From: a virus
Reading direction: 5' to 3' (one strand)
Virus record (IMG/VR): IMGVR_UViG_3300012923_000005
Span: 1 to 43,177 of that record
DNA: 43,177 bases
The notes beneath the pieces are model-generated. The model saw only the letters and a program-made list of their open reading frames with translations. It searched no databases and had not been told where the DNA came from. Below are positions 37,166 to 43,177 of the stretch, piece after piece. The translations under genes were made by a program, and so were the position numbers. The first letter of the stretch is position 1. Each line of letters opens with the position of its first letter.

Positions 37166-37570
37166 TTACTTCTTGAAAATTGCCGCCACTGCTGGCGCGA
37201 TCTTCTCCACGCTACGGCCTACGGTATAGCCGCCTAGGCATACTTTGATGATTCCGAACAGCTCTAGCACCAGTGCTTCTGATAGGTTCGCTGCGCGCAG
37301 TCCGTACCAGTAGGAGACCACCAGCCAGACGAAGGTTAGGGCGGTCATAGGACGCCAATTGCGCTGTAGCCAGGACTCACCAGAGGCTTCCGCCTTGACG
37401 ACATCCAGCCCCGCTAGCTGGACCTTTACATCGTCCTCAACCTGCTTGGCATAGTCGGTTTCCTTCAGCGCTTCTAGCTGCGCTTTGGCAGCGTCATTAG
37501 CTGCCTTGTCAGGAATAACCTTGTCAATGATGTGCTCAACCGGAGCAATAATCGTCTCCCAGATACTCAA
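37166..37570 (-). CDS. Holin (GTA/3TM type)
   Basis: A 134-aa protein of the 3TM holin family: a charged helical N-terminus, then SWLQRNWRPMTALTFVWLVV, YWYGL, and a second hydrophobic segment (ELFGIIKVCLGGYTVGRSVE). WLQRNWRP before the membrane spans is the recognisable signature. It overlaps the endolysin gene by 4 nt. It would permeabilise the inner membrane to release or activate the endolysin. Confidence 0.85.
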   Translation of the reverse strand: MSIWETIIAPVEHIIDKVIPDKAANDAAKAQLEALKETDYAKQVEDDVKVQLAGLDVVKAEASGESWLQRNWRPMTALTFVWLVVSYWYGLRAANLSEALVLELFGIIKVCLGGYTVGRSVEKIAPAVAAIFKK

Positions 37571-38013
37571 ACGAATTCTCCCGATAGAAGTTGATTTGCT
37601 AGTCTGTTGGATCTATTTGGCCCAACTTGTTTGGCCCATAGGCTGTCTAATAGGCCGCTGTGGGCCGCATCCCATTGCTTATGCGCCAAAGCAGCCCTAG
37701 TAAGGGCGAACTGTTTCCAGTGAGCTAGCCCCATGTTGAATACAAGCTCGATTAGGGCGTTCTGTCTGGCGTCCGTATCAAGGGAGGGCCACTCTAGAAG
37801 CCCCTGGGCATTGGACTCTGCAGTAGCTACGTCTTCATCAAGCCAGCGATCTACCGTGGCTACGCTGAATACCTTCCCACCCCAGGGCAGGTCCTTGTCC
37901 CCTGACAATAGATGCCCGACGCCAGCGGTCCAGAAGCCTAGGGAGTCCCTATAGGCCGTGTAACGAACGCCTTCCGCTTGCTTAAGCTGTGATTTAAGTC
38001 TCGAAATATCCAT
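37567..38013 (-). CDS. Endolysin, GH24 lysozyme
   Basis: A 148-aa T4-type lysozyme. The catalytic set has canonical spacing: Glu14 in QAEGVRYTAYRD, Asp23, and Thr29 in LGFWTAGVGH (E-x8-D-x5-T). Residues ALIELVFNMGL and LLDSLWAKQ match the C-terminal lobe. No signal peptide is present, so release depends on the holin. It cleaves the GlcNAc-MurNAc backbone of peptidoglycan, which suggests a host with an accessible wall after holin triggering. Confidence 0.92.
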   Translation of the reverse strand: MDISRLKSQLKQAEGVRYTAYRDSLGFWTAGVGHLLSGDKDLPWGGKVFSVATVDRWLDEDVATAESNAQGLLEWPSLDTDARQNALIELVFNMGLAHWKQFALTRAALAHKQWDAAHSGLLDSLWAKQVGPNRSNRLANQLLSGEFV

Positions 38014-38038
38014 TTCGTTGGCCTAGAATCAGACCCCT

Positions 38039-38131
38039 ATGAAGGAGTGGATTAAAAAGAACTGGCGACCGCTGATAGCAGCAGCAGTTGTGCTGGTAGC
38101 CTTAGAAGTCTTTACGAGGGTGTATCCGTGA
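38039..38131 (+). CDS. 30-aa membrane peptide antisense to late arm
   Basis: A 30-aa ORF, MKEWIKKNWRPLIAAAVVLV plus 10 residues: a basic start, NWRP, then one membrane span. It resembles the W-x3-NWRP stretch of the holin. It lies on the plus strand in the 208-bp gap between endolysin and the 537-aa virion gene. RBS is not evident, so confidence is moderate. Confidence 0.4.
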   Translation: MKEWIKKNWRPLIAAAVVLVALEVFTRVYP

Positions 38132-38304
38132 TAACCCTGGTAGGCTGGCTGACCGTGATTCTTGTACTAGGGCCACTGGCCTGCGCTTTTGCAGCAGGCT
38201 TCATGGCGGGGCTGATCGAGCTTATTGCCCGTCCTGTTGTTGCCCTGCGTCGCTGCCTTGCTTCGCAAGCTCCGTCTGATAAGCAGCCTGGAAAGCGGGG
38301 CTAG
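38128..38304 (+). CDS. 58-aa membrane protein antisense to late arm
   Basis: A GTG-started ORF coupled to the 30-aa ORF (GTGA), with GAGGG 9 nt upstream. It has a long membrane segment (ITLVGWLTVILVLGPLACAF...) and a basic C-terminus. It overlaps the end of the 537-aa virion gene on the opposite strand by 83 nt. Confidence 0.4.
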   Translation: MITLVGWLTVILVLGPLACAFAAGFMAGLIELIARPVVALRRCLASQAPSDKQPGKRG

Positions 38305-39835
38305 TACGTAGAAGCCCCGGTACGCGCTGCGCTACTGATAGCGCCATCTGCTGAGGAATCTGCCTACCGCCGTAGTACAGACGAGAGAAGACAGCCATTC
38401 CAGCTTTCATCGCTAGATCCGTCTTGCTGCTAGGAATGATGTTACCCGGGGTTCTGGTAGCTGTTCCAGAGTCCGGTACGGCTGCCTTGAATGACTGAGC
38501 GAAGCGAGTAGCAACATAGTGCGGTTGGTTGTTCCGCTGATAGACAAAGCCGTTCTTATCCGTCTTCTGCAGGAAGTTAGCCATCGCTACACCGTTCACG
38601 TGCCCTGTGGACGGATTGACGTTGCTGACACGGGCCTGCAGCTGGGATAGAGCCCGCCATTGCTGTCTTGCCTGGGCATACTGGGCAGTGTCTGCCTCGG
38701 ATAGCCCCTGCTCGATTAGATCGTCTACATGATCCTTTACAGCATTCAGAGCACGTCCCAGCTCTCGATCTCCCCCTACGGAAGTCATTTCCTTGTAAGC
38801 GGCTCGGCCGAGCTTGCTAGACAATCCCCCCAGCTGAGCGCCAGTTGCGTTGCCGTTATTGGCATACGACATGAAGCGCTGTACTAGCGGCTCGCGAGTG
38901 ATCGTGCCGTTCATGCCACGGGGGAGCAGCCCTTCAAAGTCATCGTCTACTTGGGCGATGATCTGACGGACATGGTTAGGCGTCACGAGACGCGGACGGT
39001 CATCCCGTACGTTCTCGAATACATCCCCCAGGCGATCTGCAGCACGGGACATGACTACGCCGTCTGGCGCTGGAGCATCCTCCCCAATAGCACTAGCCCA
39101 GGATCGATCTAGAACAGCAACGTTATTGTTTTTGATCCTTGTAGCAGGGCCACTACTCCAAGGATTGCTCTCTAGAGCCGCTTCCGTCTGGGCAGCCGCC
39201 TTATTCCCAGCCCGCGTAGCTGGGGTAAGACGCATGCCGAGCTGCTCACCAGCAGCTGCATTAGCTGCCTGAGCCTCGGATAGCCCCGATGTAGCTACAT
39301 CGGCTCCACGCAATAGTGAGCCCCCGACCCTGCCTAGAACGGTTGGTAGGGCCTGTACGAGCGTATTAGCGCCAGCCCCCAGGGCGGGGCTTCCTGTAGC
39401 GTCCGATACAGCCTGGCCCGCTACATCTCCCCCTTTGGCGATCAGCTCCCCAGGCTTGCCGATTACGGCGTTTACCTGCTGTGATCCCTCATCCTGTGGC
39501 TGGTAAGTGAAGCGATTCTGGATGTCCCGTACCGCGTCTGCCGGATCGCCGAAGGGATGCTTAGCCCCTACTATATCGGCAGCTGTATTGCCTGCCAATG
39601 CCCCGATACCGGCCAATCCGCCGCCAATAGTAGCCAGGGTGCCAGTACCGAGCTGTAGCAGGGTCTTAGATGCACCTTTCTGTGCCTCTTTAAAGGCGTC
39701 TACAGGACCCAAGTTAGCGACGTGATCCTTCCACAGGGCATCTTTGATACGCCCCATAGAAGCTGTATCGCCGGCCTGCTGGGCTTCGTCGTAGAGATCC
39801 GCTAGCTGTGACTTCTGATCATCTGATAGGGCCAT
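38222..39835 (-). CDS. Ejection/internal virion protein (537 aa)
   Basis: A 537-aa Ala/Gly-rich protein. It has a Gly-rich hydrophobic segment (residues ~58-85, TLLQLGTGTLATIGGGLAGI) and long helical, Gln/Ala-rich regions. This is typical of podovirus internal or ejection proteins that form a trans-envelope channel. It overlaps the 479-aa gene by 1 nt and forms a trio of large proteins just ahead of lysis genes. Confidence 0.65.
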   Translation of the reverse strand: MALSDDQKSQLADLYDEAQQAGDTASMGRIKDALWKDHVANLGPVDAFKEAQKGASKTLLQLGTGTLATIGGGLAGIGALAGNTAADIVGAKHPFGDPADAVRDIQNRFTYQPQDEGSQQVNAVIGKPGELIAKGGDVAGQAVSDATGSPALGAGANTLVQALPTVLGRVGGSLLRGADVATSGLSEAQAANAAAGEQLGMRLTPATRAGNKAAAQTEAALESNPWSSGPATRIKNNNVAVLDRSWASAIGEDAPAPDGVVMSRAADRLGDVFENVRDDRPRLVTPNHVRQIIAQVDDDFEGLLPRGMNGTITREPLVQRFMSYANNGNATGAQLGGLSSKLGRAAYKEMTSVGGDRELGRALNAVKDHVDDLIEQGLSEADTAQYAQARQQWRALSQLQARVSNVNPSTGHVNGVAMANFLQKTDKNGFVYQRNNQPHYVATRFAQSFKAAVPDSGTATRTPGNIIPSSKTDLAMKAGMAVFSRLYYGGRQIPQQMALSVAQRVPGLLRTSPAFQAAYQTELAKQGSDAGQQQDGQ

Positions 39836-41274
39836 TATTGACCCCCTAGGATTGAATCAATGCGCTTGCCTAGCGGCTTGCTGGGAGCTACTCCGCCAGG
39901 AGCAACAGTGGCAGCGCCGGGAGTCTTGCCGCTAACGTCTGGGACGGTAAATAGACTGTCCTCTGTGCTTCCCGGAGGTGCTACTTCCCCTACACCAATA
40001 CCCAACTTCTGCTGGATCTTCTGTACGGCAGAATAGCGACGGGTATTCTTGCCAATCATCTCCAGTGTTTCGTCTCCAGCGTCCTGCAGCTTGACAATCT
40101 CCCCATTAACGATCTGATCAATCGCCGCTTTCATAGCTGGGATACCGTCTGCAACGGACAGGTAGCTATGTGCTTCGTCACGCGCTGTATCAGTTGTAAC
40201 GCCAGTACCGCCTGATAGCGCCCGGGCGTATTCCGTTACGAGAGCTTGTACGGCCAGAGCATAGCGCTTTTCTGCTGGATTGCTGAATTCAGACTTACCG
40301 GATGCAATCGCAGAGTTAATTGCCATGATGTTAGTTCTGTCTAGTCCCTGCGCTGTCAGCAATACCTGATCTCCTAGCCCCTTGATGGAGTTATGCAGGA
40401 AGTCGACGTTACCTACGCGGGAGCCTTCCGCTTTAGCGGCCGCTTGCAGAGCTTTAATCTGTGTCTGGGCTTGGATCTGATCAGCGTAGGTGATGCCAGA
40501 CACGCGCAGAGCATGAATGGCAGCCATGCGAACTTCAGGAGTCTGACGAGCTAGCGCATTGTTGTTGAAAGCGTACATACCCGCCAGATATTTGATATCT
40601 TCTGGACTCTGATTCCCCTGCTTAAGCTGCTCACGGATTAGTGCTAGCTGCTGCTGAGAGGCAGCCTTCTCTGTAGCGATAGCCGCGCGGTTAGCAAACC
40701 ATTGCTGTTGAGTAGCTACCTGACTACCGGGGTTCTGCTGCTGCAGTGCGGCAAGCTGAGATGAGAAGTCGGGGTTTGGAGTGCCATCAGGAAGGAAACG
40801 ACTGACAGAACCAAACTCCTTTGTACCGTCTGGAGATCCAACAACAAACGTTCCCTGTGTCTGCTGCTTGATTAGATCGTCATCTTGACGACCCTTAACC
40901 TCAGATGAGATCAGCGCTTGCTGCTGTTTGGCCTGCTGCAGAGATACAATATGGTCCGCTACCTTCTGCGCCGCGTTCGCGTCGATTGGGGCAACAGCCT
41001 GATACATGGCATGAGTCTGACGAATCTGATAGTCGATATCTGACTCGTTAGATCCCTGGGGCTCGAGATTTTGCTGAGCTGTCTGGTTAGCTGTCTGCTC
41101 CGCTCTGGCCTTATCAACCTGTGGATCGCCGAAGGCAAAGCGAGAGAATAGACTACCTAGAGCAGCCCCCCTTTGTGTTGCATTACCGGCTAGCCCCTGC
41201 TGAATATCATCATTTTTCTGCTGAAGAATATCGTCAGGATTGTCTAGAGCGAATGCGTTAAGAACTTTTGCCAT
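39835..41274 (-). CDS. Ejection/internal virion protein (479 aa)
   Basis: A 479-aa Gln/Ala-rich, almost wholly helical protein (FDPQVDKARAEQTANQTAQQ-like runs, ALQQQNPGSQVATQQQWFAN), with no catalytic motif. Composition and context match the long helical ejection proteins of P22- and T7-like phages. It lies between two other candidate ejection genes and starts 16 nt after the 591-aa gene stop. Confidence 0.65.
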   Translation of the reverse strand: MAKVLNAFALDNPDDILQQKNDDIQQGLAGNATQRGAALGSLFSRFAFGDPQVDKARAEQTANQTAQQNLEPQGSNESDIDYQIRQTHAMYQAVAPIDANAAQKVADHIVSLQQAKQQQALISSEVKGRQDDDLIKQQTQGTFVVGSPDGTKEFGSVSRFLPDGTPNPDFSSQLAALQQQNPGSQVATQQQWFANRAAIATEKAASQQQLALIREQLKQGNQSPEDIKYLAGMYAFNNNALARQTPEVRMAAIHALRVSGITYADQIQAQTQIKALQAAAKAEGSRVGNVDFLHNSIKGLGDQVLLTAQGLDRTNIMAINSAIASGKSEFSNPAEKRYALAVQALVTEYARALSGGTGVTTDTARDEAHSYLSVADGIPAMKAAIDQIVNGEIVKLQDAGDETLEMIGKNTRRYSAVQKIQQKLGIGVGEVAPPGSTEDSLFTVPDVSGKTPGAATVAPGGVAPSKPLGKRIDSILGGQ

Positions 41275-41290
41275 AGTGTTACTTTATACC

Positions 41291-43066
41291 TTACTTCTTA
41301 CTAGTGACAATGCTCTGAGATCGCCCTGCGCCACCCGGCATAGAGTAATTGATGTAGTTGGCCGGAGTGTTGCCAGCGGTTTGCCATGGAATACCGTACT
41401 GGTTAGCCAGCGCGATAGCGGCAGGGTCGCCGCGCTGAGCACTCGTAGTCAGCTCACCTACTCCAGCATCATACGAATACTGCCCACTTGCGTCTGTTGG
41501 TCTGCCTTTGCCGAGCATGTTACCCATATCACCCCAGTATTTTCCTGACATACTGTAAGCGGGCTGTGTCAGACCATAGAGCGGAGCTGCAATAGCCAGC
41601 GCAGCTGCGGCAGCAGGTAGAGCTGCGGCCCCAAAGCTACTAAGGGCGCTACTCCCGCCAGCAGCACTCGCGCCGCTTCCGGCTGCTCCCCCACCAACCG
41701 CCGCGCTAGACGAGGCTGCGGCTGCATCCAAGCCAGCCCCGAGTGATCCTGTTACGTCTGCTAGTCCTGCAGCACCCGCTCCAGCCCCCGCAGCGCCTGC
41801 TGCTCCAGCGGCTCCCCCGCCAGCGGAGCTAAAAGCACCACCCGAGCCACCAAGCCATGCATCATTCGCAGCGGCTACATCACCTGCAACACCGGACATA
41901 GCAGACCCAGTGCTTGCACCTAGCTCGCTACCTAGACTTCCTAGCTCACCCGCGCTAGCTCCGTATCCTCCCGCTCCAGCAAAGTAGTCGTATAGGCTCT
42001 TACCGCCCTTGAGTAGGCTCTGTAGTGACCCTCCGCCGCCCTGTTGTCCACCACTAGTAGCCAGACTGCCGAACAGTCCTGTCAATAGATTACCGGTACC
42101 ACCAGCGAATCTAGGATCATTAGCAAGCTGAGAGTTACCTAGTGCCAAAGACCCCGCGCGAGCTGACGCCTGATTCTGCCCTAGGGATCCCTGTAGACCG
42201 GCATTGAACAAGCCAAGCCCCTGCTGAGTGATGTTCCCCGCGCCCTGGATAGCCCCCAGTCCGTTGTTGAGATACCCGCCAGCGATATTCGGACCCAGCT
42301 GGGCTGTCTGTCCGAAGTTGCTGAAAGCGGAATTGAGTAGTCCTTGGCCTAGTCCGCCTAGCTGTGAAGCTGTGTTTGTGTCAGAGGCTTGCGCCTGCAG
42401 CCCTAGCTGAGAGGCGTTAACCGCGTCTTGGGTATTCTCCATACCCAGCCCTTTAGCGAAGGCTGTAGTCTGTAGAGCGCCGGAGCTAGCCCCTAGCTGC
42501 CCATTACCGAATAGGCTGCTCTGCAGATTGTTGAAAGCGTTCTTATCGCTATCGGCGTGCAGCCCTTGGAGTGCAGCGTATTGCTGCTTGACTTGATTGG
42601 AGTAGCCGCCACCAGCAGCTTGCGCTGCGTTAGCAGCCCCCAGGAAGGCATTGTTACCTGCTAGGCCGGCAGCCCCAGGATTGAATCCAGCTAGGCCCGT
42701 GTTAGCCTGACCGAAGGCACCATTGATACCAGAATTCAGCCCGTTGGGGGCTTGGATGCCGCCAGCACTACCGAATTGTCCACCAGCAAGACCCGTCAGT
42801 TGGGTATATGGATTCTGTAGAGATCCGTAATTGAAAGTGGGGCCAGTCGGAGACCAGCCCGCGCTAATACCTCCCGCACCAGTCGAAGCTGTGTATGGAT
42901 TAAGCGTACCTGTGGCGTTAGCAAACCCACGAGCGAGGGACGACAGGCCATCTTGTTGGTTGGCCGTGTAGATGCTAGAGCCTAGAGACCCTAGGCCCCC
43001 AAGCAGCGGTACTAGCTGGCTAAAATCAAACCCGCTAGCACCGTTCGTGCTGTTATCTAGCGGCAT
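41291..43066 (-). CDS. Gly/Ala-rich ejection-type virion protein (591 aa)
   Basis: A 591-aa protein rich in Gly, Ala, Ser and Asn. It has repeated Q-L-G/N-G-L motifs, a very Gly/Ala-rich zone around residues 415-490 and a hydrophobic stretch (ALPAAAAALAIAAPLYGLTQ). Such proteins occur in podovirus operons as internal or tail-tip components. The start codon at 43066 corresponds to base 12 of the left end, so the gene is intact and follows the 52-aa membrane gene (TAATG). Confidence 0.65.
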   Translation of the reverse strand: MPLDNSTNGASGFDFSQLVPLLGGLGSLGSSIYTANQQDGLSSLARGFANATGTLNPYTASTGAGGISAGWSPTGPTFNYGSLQNPYTQLTGLAGGQFGSAGGIQAPNGLNSGINGAFGQANTGLAGFNPGAAGLAGNNAFLGAANAAQAAGGGYSNQVKQQYAALQGLHADSDKNAFNNLQSSLFGNGQLGASSGALQTTAFAKGLGMENTQDAVNASQLGLQAQASDTNTASQLGGLGQGLLNSAFSNFGQTAQLGPNIAGGYLNNGLGAIQGAGNITQQGLGLFNAGLQGSLGQNQASARAGSLALGNSQLANDPRFAGGTGNLLTGLFGSLATSGGQQGGGGSLQSLLKGGKSLYDYFAGAGGYGASAGELGSLGSELGASTGSAMSGVAGDVAAANDAWLGGSGGAFSSAGGGAAGAAGAAGAGAGAAGLADVTGSLGAGLDAAAASSSAAVGGGAAGSGASAAGGSSALSSFGAAALPAAAAALAIAAPLYGLTQPAYSMSGKYWGDMGNMLGKGRPTDASGQYSYDAGVGELTTSAQRGDPAAIALANQYGIPWQTAGNTPANYINYSMPGGAGRSQSIVTSKK

Positions 43067-43177
43067 TATTCCTTCTTGGCTTTCTTACGAAAGTAGATAA
43101 ACGTTGCAGTTGATGCAGCAATAGCCGTCGCGGCTGCCCCCAGCTGTGCGATGGGCAGAATTACGGACGCAAAGAGC
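43055..43177. repeat. Right copy of 123 bp terminal direct repeat
   Basis: Identical to bases 1-123. It includes the start of the 591-aa gene and part of the 52-aa membrane gene, confirming that the ends join in frame. Confidence 0.95.

Noticed and set aside
1-43177. Stop-codon reassignment
   Set aside because: All core phage genes read full length in the standard code and TAA, TGA and TAG are used as stops at tight gene junctions.
1-43177. CRISPR array, insertion sequence or diversity-generating retroelement
   Set aside because: No regularly spaced direct repeats, no transposase catalytic domain and no reverse transcriptase ORF were seen.
1-43177. CTAG enrichment as a sign of special DNA modification
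   Set aside because: CTAG is locally dense (for example 41915-41965) but my hand count over the first 2 kb was only slightly above random expectation; needs a full count.

Overview
This window is an essentially complete tailed-phage genome. Bases 43055-43177 repeat bases 1-123 exactly, so it closes to a circle of 43054 bp, or carries a 123 bp terminal repeat. Gene content points to a short-tailed (podovirus-like) phage of a bacterium. There are terminase, portal, scaffold, capsid, adaptor-like and tail-fibre-like genes plus three long ejection-type proteins, but no tape measure, tail tube or sheath gene. It looks temperate, because it carries a complete tyrosine integrase and a divergent regulatory region. 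The host cannot be named from the sequence; bacterial Shine-Dalgarno sites, CCA-encoding tRNA genes and sigma70-like promoters are visible.

Layout. Two transcription arms diverge at about 14.5-15.7 kb and converge at about 36.65 kb, where back-to-back intrinsic terminators lie. The minus arm starts near 14.7 kb and runs leftwards through two small ORFs, a 2.2 kb cluster of about 14 tRNA genes mixed with small genes, a DUF5681 protein (likely small terminase), an HNH endonuclease, large terminase, portal, FmdB-like zinc ribbon, scaffold, major capsid, head-tail adaptor, tail proteins and a JAMM/DUF4329 protein. It then crosses the ends into three ejection-like proteins, endolysin, holin and a SprT-like metallopeptidase. 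The plus arm carries integrase (15.9-17.1 kb), a DUF932 unit, a phosphoribosyltransferase, a phage sigma factor (21.7 kb), Toprim primase-like protein, DnaB-like helicase, SLOG protein, family A DNA polymerase, SSB-like protein, T7 gp6-like exonuclease, HD hydrolase, T7 endonuclease I-like resolvase, dATP/dGTP diphosphohydrolase-like protein, metallophosphoesterase and many small proteins. A small minus-strand operon (17.1-18.2 kb), divergent from the DUF932 gene, is the likeliest lysogeny or regulatory module.

How it may work together. The replication set is T7-like but there is no phage RNA polymerase; instead the phage encodes a sigma-70-family factor. Three copies of a ~55-60 bp repeat sharing GGAAC-N16-CTGAA stand in front of three gene blocks: the whole late/tRNA arm (minus strand, 14.7 kb), the replication block (22.4 kb) and the polymerase block (26.8 kb). 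The simplest reading is that these are promoters of the phage sigma factor. A second promoter class (TTGTAT or TTGTAG, 16 bp, TATAGT) serves the 18.2-19.8 kb region.

The most unusual content is the tRNA cluster. Several tRNAs have lost the conserved D-loop GG together with the T-loop TTC, one shows an apparent compensatory 19:56 swap, both leucine tRNAs have short class-I variable loops, and tRNA-like rods lie between the genes. The right end of the plus arm contains extensively overlapping reading frames, including a zinc-ribbon ORF nested inside another gene.
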